From positions 1 through 26,425 of the forward strand of contig CAZSOQ010000049.1 in assembly GCA_964608495.1 (NCBI GenBank): a DNA stretch of 26,425 bases, written 5' to 3'. The notes under the pieces were generated by a model. The model saw only the letters and a program-made list of their open reading frames with translations. It had not been told where the DNA came from and searched no databases. This document shows positions 7,144-13,952 of this stretch, piece by piece; the stretch's first letter is position 1, and each line of letters starts with the position of its first letter. The position numbers and the translations under genes are program-made. Source of the stretch: JAKORR01 sp964608495. Its GTDB lineage: Bacteria; Armatimonadota; Zipacnadia; Zipacnadales; FEN-943.

Positions 7144-7179
7144 GGAATCTCGAAGGCCCACAAGGGCCGGTGGGATTCC
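7144..7179. terminator. Nested hairpin between convergent fliP and the initiator gene
   Basis: The outer arms GGAATC (7144-7149) and GATTCC (7174-7179) enclose the inner arms GGCCC (7155-7159) and GGGCC (7164-7168) around a 4-base ACAA loop. It lies in the 261-bp region (7075-7335) between two converging genes, where a bidirectional terminator is expected. No clear T-run follows on either strand. Confidence 0.45.
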
Positions 7180-7335
7180 AGGGGCCCCTTCCGCCTCGTC
7201 GGTTCCTTCCCTATTCCCTACAACATCCGGTCACCCGCAAGGCCAGCTCATACCAGGAGCGGGACCCCTTGTCTTACCGGGTACCGGGACTACCCCACGG
7301 AGAGCGGTGCTCAGGGCCTCTGTCCTGGGCCTGCC

Positions 7336-8748
7336 TCAGGTTCCCTCGGCCGCCGCGACGGCGCAGTCAGCCGCCGTGACAGCCCTGGGATGCGCAAGGG
7401 TCAGCCCTTCGAGCCCCGGGATCAGGTCTGCGAGCACCTCCTCAATCTGCGGCAGCCTGGCCTGGATCGCCGGCGTCAGGGAGGGATGGGGCACGAGGAT
7501 GGCCCAGCACCCGGGCTTGTCCTCGCGCAGGAAACACGCGGACAGAGCAGGTGTCCACTGGTCGCGTGACCTAAGCTGCGCGAGGGCCTCCTGCCACAGC
7601 TCGGCCGCCTCTTCGGTGACGCTGAAGTCCGACCGGGCCGCGCGTGTGCGACATCCCGCCAGTTCCGTGGCGGCCTCGCCCGAGGACGACTCGGGCCGTG
7701 CCGCGACGCTTCCCTCCTCTCCCTCATCCTGCCAACCATCGCCCAGCGTCTCGTATCCCTCTCGCAGAGCGGCTACCACCCACGCCGCGGTCTGGCGTGG
7801 CCGCCAGCCTTCCGCCGACCTACGGGCCAGGTAGCTCAGCACCTCCCCTATTCGGTCAGCAGCATAGATCGCCGCGAGGTGACGCGCCGTCACCTGCGAC
7901 ACTCCTATGGTCACCAACTGCGAGACCGCTGCCTCCCGTTGGTCATCTCTCCCCTCTTCCCCATCCCTCACTCCTGGTGCTGCGGGTCCCGGCCTCGACT
8001 GTCCGCCTTGGGCCTCGCTCTCCCCAGGATAGGACCTCACTTCCTCGGCTTCAGCTAGAGCCGTGCTCTCTTCGGTTCCTAGGCCCTCGTGGCCTGTCTG
8101 CTTTCTGGGTGCTGCCCCCTCGCTGTCTGTCGTGTTTTCCCCGGTGTGTGATTGGACGTCCTCAACAACTGGCCCCGGCCCGGTGTTGCTGTGTGTTTCT
8201 TGTACTCTGTCTTGGTGTGTATCTTGTATGCGCGCTGAGTGCACAGGGGGCTGTGTGTCCTGTGTACAGGGGCTGTGCTCCGAGTGTACAGGGCGCTGTG
8301 CACTGGGTGTACTGGGGCTGTCCACTGAGTGGACTGGCTCTCCGCTGTCCTCCTGGGCGCCCTGTCCGACGAGGTTGAGCGCGTACAGGGTGGCATCATA
8401 GGTATGCGGTCCCGTCGCCTGACGCGCCACGCGTATCACGTTCTTCTCGAGCAGTCCTCTGATCGCCTTCACGACGCCCGACTTGCTGAGCCCCGTCCCG
8501 TAATCGAGCTGTCGCCCGTCCCTGGTCCGCACACCTGAGACAATCTGGCGCAAGGAGATTGCGTCGCTGTTCTTCTTAAACCCGAAGGTACGACGGACGA
8601 TGTACATCATGACCTTGAACTCGGCGGGAGTGAGGCGAGCCATCAGCACATCAAAGGCCTCATCCGGCACCTGCGTATAGTGCGGGCTGCGGAACCCCGG
8701 GAAGCGGTACTCGGCCTCCGAAGGGGGATCCCTGCGGGACGAAGTCAT
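7336..8748 (-). CDS. Replication-initiator-like protein (phage replication protein O-type winged helix)
   Basis: Predicted DNA-binding initiator of about 470 residues. Residues about 22-126 form a winged helix of the phage replication protein O type: YTQVPDEAFDVLM, LTPAEFKVMMYIVRRTFGF, ISLRQIVSG, GLSKSGVVKAIRGLLEKNVI. A low-complexity Ser/Thr/Gln/His-rich linker follows (about 130-265). Next comes a helical segment (about 271-335) with EGWRPRQTAAWVVAALREGY, which resembles the C-terminal part of plasmid initiators. The last part (about 378-455, beginning EEAAELWQEALAQL) looks like DnaA domain I; this match is by eye. The frame is open to 9126, but that stretch encodes array A and has no protein-like character, so ATG 8748 is preferred; GTG/ATG choices upstream (for example 8811) remain possible. 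No strong ribosome-binding site is visible. It sits downstream of parA and a winged-helix gene on the same strand. Confidence 0.72.
   Translation of the reverse strand: MTSSRRDPPSEAEYRFPGFRSPHYTQVPDEAFDVLMARLTPAEFKVMMYIVRRTFGFKKNSDAISLRQIVSGVRTRDGRQLDYGTGLSKSGVVKAIRGLLEKNVIRVARQATGPHTYDATLYALNLVGQGAQEDSGEPVHSVDSPSTPSAQRPVHSEHSPCTQDTQPPVHSARIQDTHQDRVQETHSNTGPGPVVEDVQSHTGENTTDSEGAAPRKQTGHEGLGTEESTALAEAEEVRSYPGESEAQGGQSRPGPAAPGVRDGEEGRDDQREAAVSQLVTIGVSQVTARHLAAIYAADRIGEVLSYLARRSAEGWRPRQTAAWVVAALREGYETLGDGWQDEGEEGSVAARPESSSGEAATELAGCRTRAARSDFSVTEEAAELWQEALAQLRSRDQWTPALSACFLREDKPGCWAILVPHPSLTPAIQARLPQIEEVLADLIPGLEGLTLAHPRAVTAADCAVAAAEGT
8186..8230. other. T/A-rich tract next to the intragenic repeats (possible unwinding element)
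   Basis: These 45 bases contain 18 G or C (40%), far below the surrounding DNA, with strong strand asymmetry (T and G on the plus strand). The tract directly abuts the 22.5-bp repeats. In iteron-type origins a region like this is where strands first open. It is translated as part of the Gln/Thr/His-rich linker of the initiator. Confidence 0.45.
8239..8337. repeat. Five 22-23 bp repeats inside the initiator gene (candidate iterons)
   Basis: GTGNAC[A/T]GG begins at 8239, 8262, 8284, 8307 and 8329 (steps 23, 22, 23, 22). A second motif GCTGTG/C sits between successive copies at 8250, 8272, 8295 and 8317. The unit is about two helical turns long. Because single steps are not multiples of three, the protein shows only a 15-residue period (PVHS recurs), so the half-period repeat exists only at the DNA level. 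This argues for a binding-site array and not only a peptide repeat. Confidence 0.75.
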
Positions 8749-8879
8749 GGCCTGCACCACCACCTGTGGGATCGGGCGTATTGCGGGCACCAGAGGCGCG
8801 GGGAAGCGCATCTCCGGAGTGGGGCACGTGAAGGGCGGGGGACAGTCACGGGGTGCGACCCACGTGCCGGTGCTATTGG

Positions 8880-9018
8880 CGTCAGGGAGACGAGGGCCGT
8901 CGGGGTGGCGAGGGGCGTCACAGGGACGCGGCGCGTTGCAGAGACGGGGTGCGTCGGAATGACGTCCATCGTCCCCCTGTCGAGGCGCGTCCTTGTGACG
9001 CGGGCCGTCAGCGTGACG
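8880..9018. repeat. Array A: eight 18-bp units of CGTC-N5-GACG
   Basis: Units start at 8880, 8898, 8916, 8934, 8952, 8970, 8988 and 9006, an exact 18-bp step. Five of eight have both arms perfect (CGTC and GACG); the others keep at least one. The spacer between units is also 5 bp, so CGTC and GACG alternate every 9 bp. The N5 bases vary freely. On the minus strand the array reads as R-H-x-D-A/G-P hexapeptides, but an 18-bp repeat without a stop stays open automatically. Confidence 0.85.
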
Positions 9019-9143
9019 GGGTGCAGGCATCCCTGGCGGCACAGGGCGGCCGAGGCCCAGGCGATCCGCGAAAGCCCGTCCTGTGGCGCCTGCCTGCTGC
9101 GCTGAGGTGTTGCGTGCGCGGCGCATTGGGAACCTGTGGCCCT

Positions 9144-9282
9144 CGTCAAGGAGACGGGGAGGGTCAGGATGACGGGCCCACTCTCCCGGACGAGGGGCGT
9201 CTGTGAGACGGGATACGCAGGGCGGACGCCCATCGTCCGGCTGACGCCCCGCGTCAACGGGACCCGGCGCGTCTGTGTGACG
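9144..9282. repeat. Array B: eight 18-bp units of CGTC-N5-GACG
   Basis: Units start at 9144, 9162, 9180, 9198, 9216, 9234, 9252 and 9270, the same exact step, unit count and length as array A. Four have both arms perfect; four have one degenerate arm. It lies 58 bp beyond the stop of the winged-helix gene, outside any supported gene. The 125 bp between the arrays (9019-9143) shows no repeat; the two arrays are not in the same 18-bp register. Together the arrays fill most of the 592-bp intergenic stretch 8749-9340. Confidence 0.85.
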
Positions 9283-9340
9283 AGCATCGGGGGCTGGTGC
9301 GTTGGATGGCGTACGACTCCGGGTAGAAGAGAGCCGCGCT

Positions 9341-10006
9341 TCACTGACCCGCAGGCGATGCCGGGAGAGAGCCGTGCCATAGTCGGAGTACCTGCGTCGG
9401 TATCAACAAGCGCAACTCATACAGAAACCGGGGCTTCTCGTAGATCTGCAGTAGGCCAAGTTCGCCGCTCAGGTCGGCGAGGGACCGCCGCACGGTGGCC
9501 TCGCTCAGGCCCGTGCTGGCCTGGATGTCCCGGCGGTGCAGCTCGCAGTACGGCAGCCCAAGGGCGTAGGAGGCCATGAAAATGGCGTGATACACGAGAT
9601 ACTGACGGGGATTCAGCGCCGGAAGGAGCGCGTCAACGAGCGATGGCGACCAGGGCAGGCCCTCGGGAGGAACGACAGGAGGCAACTGGGCAGGCACCGG
9701 CTGGCCGGGAAGACCCGTCGGGCCCGGTCCCCTACGGTCAGCGAAGGCCTGCGGACGCCGGGAAGCAGGCCGTGCGGGCCGGGAGGTACGCGATGGGGGA
9801 GGGGCCCCCGCCCCCGAGAGGTCCAGCAGGCGCCGGACGTCCGCGGGCCCATCGGCCAACGCGGGGGCCGGCGGCTCCTCCGCGATCGCCGCGTCCTGGG
9901 CGTCGTCCTCCGCCGGGTCCTCGTCCAGCTCTTCGAGACCCTCGTCGTCGTCCTCGTCGTCCTCTTGTGACCGATGCGGGACGAAATAGTCGAGAGTCTC
10001 ACTCAT
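9341..10006 (-). CDS. Acidic protein with C-terminal winged helix, parA partner
   Basis: A 221-residue protein of no recognised name. It starts at ATG 10006, 10 bp after the parA stop codon, so the two genes are almost certainly cotranscribed. Residues about 14-45 are strongly acidic (runs of Asp and Glu). Residues about 46-120 are Pro/Arg/Ala-rich and probably disordered. Residues about 129-200 form a winged-helix domain (LNPRQYLVYHAIFMASY, then RRDIQASTGLSEATVRRSLADL). By position after parA and next to two repeat arrays, it may be the centromere-binding or adaptor partner of ParA, or a second replication protein. It does not show ParB motifs. Confidence 0.7.
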   Translation of the reverse strand: MSETLDYFVPHRSQEDDEDDDEGLEELDEDPAEDDAQDAAIAEEPPAPALADGPADVRRLLDLSGAGAPPPSRTSRPARPASRRPQAFADRRGPGPTGLPGQPVPAQLPPVVPPEGLPWSPSLVDALLPALNPRQYLVYHAIFMASYALGLPYCELHRRDIQASTGLSEATVRRSLADLSGELGLLQIYEKPRFLYELRLLIPTQVLRLWHGSLPASPAGQ

Positions 10007-10016
10007 ACGCCTGAGG

Positions 10017-11060
10017 TCAGCGGAAAAACTCCGCAGCTTGGCTTTCGGCTTCCGGGACCTCATAGGCCAGGAGCTCCCGCGCGAGGGCAAGGTACTCCTG
10101 CGCACCCCGCGCGTTCGGATCGTACTCGAAGATCGGCTGCCCGGCCGCCTGGGCCTGGGCCAGAGTAACGTTCACATGTATGATCTGTTCAGTCACACGC
10201 CCGCCGAGCGCTTCCTGCAAATCGTCCCGAATCCGCCGCGCCTCCCGCGTCCGCCGATCAAACCGCGTCAATAGCGTCCGCACGACGGGCGCGGGTGTCT
10301 GGAGCCGGCGACAGAGCATGGTGACGGTGGCCAGCAGCCGTGTGACCCCATGCGTAGCGAGAAAGGTAGGCTCCACGGGCACGAGGATCTCGTCCGCGAC
10401 CGCGAGGGCGTTCAGTGTCAGCATCCCCAGCGACGGCGGGCAGTCGAGAAGAACCCACTCGTGCTCTCCCTCGTACTCGTCGAGCTTGCGTTTGAGCTCA
10501 ACCGGGCCCAGCATCCGCGTGATTAGCTCGGTCTCGACCACTGCGAGCTCGACAGTAGCGGGGACAATGTCAACTTTCTCCCACGCAGGCCAGATAGCCT
10601 GCGACAAAGGAAAGGAATCATTGCGCAGGACGGTGTCAATCGTCCGGTTGGACGCCGCCACATCGTTGAGGTCCAGCCCGATCGCGAGCGTCGCGTGACA
10701 CTGGTGGTCCAGGTCCACGATCAGCGCCCGCCGGCCCAAGACGCTTGCGGCCGCGGCGAGATTCACGGCCGTTGTGGTCTTGCCCACGCCGCCCTTCTGG
10801 CAGGCCACGGCCGTCACGCGACGGGGGAAAGGGGGCACCTCTGCAGTATCCGCGCCGTGATAGCCATGATTCCCGAGCCTTTCCGGCGGTTCCTCGGTGA
10901 AATGGCGGATCTCTTCAGGCAGCGACGCATAGGGGATACGCCATTCGCGCCCGATCTTGAAGGCTCCCTGGAATCGTCCCTGTGAGCACCACAGCCTGAT
11001 GGTGGAGGGTTGGAGGCCGACCATTTCGGCGACTTGTTCGACGGTCAGCAAGCGCGGCAT
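10017..11060 (-). CDS. ParA-type partition ATPase with N-terminal helix-turn-helix
   Basis: A 347-residue ParA/Soj-family ATPase. Residues about 3-45 form an excisionase/MerR-like helix-turn-helix (LLTVEQVAEMVGLQPSTIRL, then IGREWRIP). The ATPase domain starts near residue 80: deviant Walker A QKGGVGKTT (88-96) with the signature lysines, the VDLDHQCHATL switch region, and Walker B EWVLLDCPPSL. An N-terminal DNA-binding domain on ParA is typical of plasmid type Ia systems, where ParA autoregulates its own operon, though there the domain is of another kind. The start is ATG 11060. A near-consensus sigma70 promoter lies about 100 bp upstream. It heads the leftward module parA, winged-helix gene, repeat arrays, initiator. 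Confidence 0.9.
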   Translation of the reverse strand: MPRLLTVEQVAEMVGLQPSTIRLWCSQGRFQGAFKIGREWRIPYASLPEEIRHFTEEPPERLGNHGYHGADTAEVPPFPRRVTAVACQKGGVGKTTTAVNLAAAASVLGRRALIVDLDHQCHATLAIGLDLNDVAASNRTIDTVLRNDSFPLSQAIWPAWEKVDIVPATVELAVVETELITRMLGPVELKRKLDEYEGEHEWVLLDCPPSLGMLTLNALAVADEILVPVEPTFLATHGVTRLLATVTMLCRRLQTPAPVVRTLLTRFDRRTREARRIRDDLQEALGGRVTEQIIHVNVTLAQAQAAGQPIFEYDPNARGAQEYLALARELLAYEVPEAESQAAEFFR

Positions 11061-11156
11061 GATTCAGTGTCACCAAGTTGGCCCCGGGGCGTTGGGTCGC
11101 GTCCACCGCCGCGAATCCCACGTGTGTCAGCCAGTGCGACCGCTGTCCACGAGTGT

Positions 11157-11185
11157 ATTGTAACCAAAAGGCGCGTGAGAGTCAA
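11157..11185 (-). promoter_or_regulatory. Sigma70-type promoter of the parA module
   Basis: On the minus strand TTGACT (11185-11180) is separated by exactly 17 bp from TACAAT (11162-11157), each one base from consensus. Transcription would start near 11150, about 90 bp before parA. Two direct copies of TGCACTA (11186-11192 and 11210-11216, 24 bp apart) lie immediately upstream and may bind a regulator. Confidence 0.75.
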
Positions 11186-11604
11186 TGCACTATGCCGGTT
11201 TTCGCTGATTGCACTAAGCCCAAAGACGCGATTCCGCAGCGATACAGGCCCTGAAGGCCCGTGATACACGGCTTCGCGTGCCACCCGGGCTGGCGACTGG
11301 GGCCCGCCGCGACACTTCCGCCCGCGGGGGAATCCTGTATCGCGACTCTCGTTGGCGATAACCGACATGCGCGCATGGGATTCTACCTCACCGCGCGTGG
11401 TGTATGCAATCTGCGTGCCCGGGGGTGGGATTCGGACCCGGCGCGAATCGGGAATCCCGCGAGGAGGAAATGCGGTGGGCGCAGACCACAGACGGGCGCG
11501 CTGGGGGCCTTGGGCAAGGCTCAGTCCACAGCCGGGCCGGGGAGGAAGCTTCGCGGCCCCGGCGAAGAGGGCCGGCACAGCGCCGCCGACGGAGGGGGAC
11601 GAGC
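11186..11604. other. Intergenic region between parA promoter and the sulfatase-fold gene
   Basis: No gene is supported here. It holds the TGCACTA direct repeats (11186-11192, 11210-11216), the perfect 12-bp palindrome CATGCGCGCATG (11366-11377), and an inverted repeat GGGATTC (11427-11433)/GAATCCC (11452-11458). A GAGGAGGAAATG at 11461-11472 could be an alternative, weakly spaced start for the downstream gene. No tRNA or integrase site was seen. Confidence 0.6.
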
Positions 11605-12966
11605 ATGAATGTCATCGTGATTTGCCTGGACACGCAGCGGTGGGACCACCTGGGCTGCTATGGGAACGCGGAGGTCAGCACGCCGGCGATAGATGCCTTC
11701 GCCGCAGGGCGGGCCACAAGCTCACGTGTCACGCGATTCGACAGGGCCTACTGCGCGAGCTTCCCGACGATCCCCATGCGCACCGACGCCTTCACGGGCA
11801 ACGTGAACTGGCCCATCTACGGCTGGAAGGGCCTGGGCGAGGACGAGGTCACGGTGGTCCAGTGCCTGAAGGAAGCGGGCTACCACACGGCCTTCATCCA
11901 CGACACGAGCAACATGGAGGCGACGGGCTTCGGGCGTGACTTCGACGAGAACATCCACCTGCAGCCACCCGAGGGATGGGAGCAGAACCTCGAGAAGGTA
12001 GAGCTGCCGGTGCCGCGCGAGCACATGCGGCAGGACGCCCACGGCTTCATCCGCGACCGCGCGCGCACCATGCACTTCGAGCACGAGGCGGACTGGTTCG
12101 TGGCCAGGACGATGATGAGCGCCGCGCAGTGGCTGGAGGACAGCCGCAAGCGCGACCGCTTCTTCCTCTGGGTGGACACCTTCGAGATCCACGAGGACTG
12201 GTACGCGCCGGACTACTACACGGACTACTACAGCCCGGACTACGAGGGCCTGGACTACTCCTACCCGAACTACGGCTACACGAACATCTACACGGGCGCG
12301 GAGCTCCGGCGCCTTCGGGCCAGGTACGCGGCCGAGGTGACCCTGACGGACCGGTGGGTCGGGCACCTGCTGCGGAGTGTCGAGCTGATGGGCCTGTTCG
12401 AGAACACGATGGTGGTGCTGACCTCGGACCACGGCACTTACCTGGGCGAGCACGACCGCATGGGCAAGCACACGGTGGACCCGGCAGACCCCTGGCCCAT
12501 CTACGATGAGGTAGGGCGAATCCCGCTGCTGATCAGCGTGCCGGGCGGCAGGAATCCGCGCCGGAGCAAGGCCCTGACCCAGCCCGCCGACCTGATGCCG
12601 ACGATTCTGGACTTCTGCGACGTGGCCTGTCCGGAGACCTATGGCAAGTCACTCCTGCCGGTGCTCACTCGCCGGAGGAGGAGGCAGCACAAGTACATAT
12701 TCACCTCCTGCCACAGTGGGGGAGGGGAGGGGCGAATCCCGTACCTGCCGTCCTGCATCACGGTGACGCGGGGCAGGTGGACGCTGGTGACCGGCCCCGA
12801 GCCGTGGCAGCCTGCCCTGCACGACCGCAGGCGCGACCCGGCGCAGGAGAGGAACCTGGTGGACAGCCGGCCCAAGGTCGCGGCTCGCCTACGTCACGCG
12901 GTGGCGGAGTTCATGCGCGGGCGCGGCGCCGACGAGGCCTACATCGAGGAGTACACGCGTCTCTAG
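11605..12966 (+). CDS. Sulfatase-fold hydrolase with Thr in the nucleophile position
   Basis: Alkaline phosphatase/sulfatase superfamily enzyme, 453 residues from ATG 11605 behind GGAGGGGG (11591-11598). Metal-binding signatures are present: VICLDTQRWDHLGCYGN at the N-terminus (Asp9, Asp14) and LTSDHGTYLGEH (Asp275, His276). Sulfatases carry C/S-x-P-x-R, where Cys or Ser becomes formylglycine. Here the segment reads CASFPTIPMRTDAFTG, so the aligned residue is Thr55 (T-I-P-M-R). Known Thr nucleophiles occur in phosphatase and phosphodiesterase branches of the superfamily, so the substrate may be a phosphate or phosphonate ester, or the enzyme works without formylglycine. No signal peptide is visible; it looks cytoplasmic. 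A Tyr/Asp-rich loop (about residues 203-230) is unusual. First gene of a rightward cluster. Confidence 0.85.
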   Translation: MNVIVICLDTQRWDHLGCYGNAEVSTPAIDAFAAGRATSSRVTRFDRAYCASFPTIPMRTDAFTGNVNWPIYGWKGLGEDEVTVVQCLKEAGYHTAFIHDTSNMEATGFGRDFDENIHLQPPEGWEQNLEKVELPVPREHMRQDAHGFIRDRARTMHFEHEADWFVARTMMSAAQWLEDSRKRDRFFLWVDTFEIHEDWYAPDYYTDYYSPDYEGLDYSYPNYGYTNIYTGAELRRLRARYAAEVTLTDRWVGHLLRSVELMGLFENTMVVLTSDHGTYLGEHDRMGKHTVDPADPWPIYDEVGRIPLLISVPGGRNPRRSKALTQPADLMPTILDFCDVACPETYGKSLLPVLTRRRRRQHKYIFTSCHSGGGEGRIPYLPSCITVTRGRWTLVTGPEPWQPALHDRRRDPAQERNLVDSRPKVAARLRHAVAEFMRGRGADEAYIEEYTRL

Positions 12967-13012
12967 GCGGCGGTCGCGCCCGGGCCGCAACGGCCGACGA
13001 CCGGAGGCTGCC

Positions 13013-13834
13013 ATGGACGACGTTGCGCGGTACAACAGGGAGCGGTGGGAGGAGCTGGCGCGGGCAGGCGTGGGCTTCTCGCGGCCCGCGCTTGACCTGG
13101 ACCGGGACTCGGCCCGGGCGATGGTGGACCCCGAGGGGCAGATGAGCGAGGTGGTCGGCAAGGACGTGCTCTGCCTCGCCGGGGGTGGTGGCCAGCAGTC
13201 AGCGGCCTTCGCTCTTCTGGGCGCCACGGTCACCGTGCTCGATTTCTGTCCCACGCAGCTCGAGCGCGACCGGCAGGTCGCGGCCCACTATGGCGTCCAG
13301 GTGACCACCGTGGAGGGCGACATGCGCGACCTGTCCTGCTTCGCGGACGATTCCTTTGACCTCGTGTGGCATGCCCATTCGCTGAGCTTCATCCCCGATC
13401 CGCGCCCGGTGTTCGATGAGGTCACGCGCGTCCTGCGTATCGGGGGCCTATACCGGCTCGAGTGCACGAATCCCTTTGTCCACAGCCTGCTGGATGCGAG
13501 ATGGGACGGCCAGGGGTATCCGCTCCGCGACCCCTACGCCGACGGGGCGGAGGTGATCCACGGGGACGGGTGCTGGGACTTCCAGGACCCGGACGGGGTC
13601 GAGCGACGGATCCCCGGCCCCAGGGAGTTCCGACACGCCCTCGGCACGGTGGTCAACGGCCTGATCGAGCGCGGCTTCGCACTCCTGGGCCTCTGGGAGC
13701 ACACCCACGGCGACCCGGCGGCAGAGCCCGGTACCTGGTCGCATTTCGAGGCCATCGCGCCGCCGTGGCTGACCTTCTGGGCGGTGCTCCGTCCCGACTG
13801 CCTCCGGGACGCCGCGAAGCCCGGCGGCCGGTGA
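13013..13834 (+). CDS. Class I SAM-dependent methyltransferase
   Basis: A 273-residue methyltransferase of the UbiE/Methyltransf_11 type. Motif I is DVLCLAGGGGQQ (about residues 51-62), the acidic end of strand 2 is VLDFCP (Asp77), motif II is near VEGDMRDLSCFADDSFDLVW, and the helix after it has FDEVTRVLRIGGLYRLE. The C-terminal half has a Trp/His-rich lid (WEHTHGD, HFEAIAPPWLTFW). The start is ATG 13013 with GGAGG upstream. It follows the sulfatase-fold gene by 46 bp, probably in one transcript. The substrate cannot be told. Confidence 0.88.
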   Translation: MDDVARYNRERWEELARAGVGFSRPALDLDRDSARAMVDPEGQMSEVVGKDVLCLAGGGGQQSAAFALLGATVTVLDFCPTQLERDRQVAAHYGVQVTTVEGDMRDLSCFADDSFDLVWHAHSLSFIPDPRPVFDEVTRVLRIGGLYRLECTNPFVHSLLDARWDGQGYPLRDPYADGAEVIHGDGCWDFQDPDGVERRIPGPREFRHALGTVVNGLIERGFALLGLWEHTHGDPAAEPGTWSHFEAIAPPWLTFWAVLRPDCLRDAAKPGGR

Positions 13835-13907
13835 CCTGGACGCGGCGCCGGCCCCACGCCCTGGCCCGGTGAGCCGCCCCGCGGGCTGCCGGGCGCCCGA
13901 GACGGGT

Positions 13908-13913
13908 TATAAT
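13908..13913 (+). promoter_or_regulatory. Possible -10 box upstream of the exported-protein gene
   Basis: A perfect TATAAT stands out in G+C-rich DNA 40 bp before the next start codon. The hexamer 17 bp upstream (GCTGCC) is a poor -35, so this would be a weak or activated promoter. Confidence 0.3.
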
Positions 13914-13952
13914 GGTCCCGCAGGTATCCCTGGTCGTGGAGGTGAGGCGGAC

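Noticed and set aside
8749..9126. Extending the initiator protein upstream through array A (adds 126 residues of R-H-x-D-A-P hexapeptides)
   Set aside because: The same 18-bp repeat continues as array B outside any gene, and an 18-bp repeat without a stop stays open by itself. The protein-like sequence begins after ATG 8748.
8880..9282. CRISPR array
   Set aside because: Period is 18 bp with only two 4-bp conserved arms and no repeat-spacer structure of CRISPR size; no cas genes.
7144..11458. GGGATTC/GAATCCC motifs near both ends of the module as boundary repeats
   Set aside because: Only 6-7 bases match, orientations and contexts differ, and such short motifs are expected by chance over this length.
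11186..11604. tRNA or integrase attachment site at the outer edge of the replicon-like module
   Set aside because: The GATTCG/CGAATC and GGGATTC/GAATCCC segments look faintly like a T-arm, but no cloverleaf can be drawn, and no matching direct repeat was found near 7075-7335.
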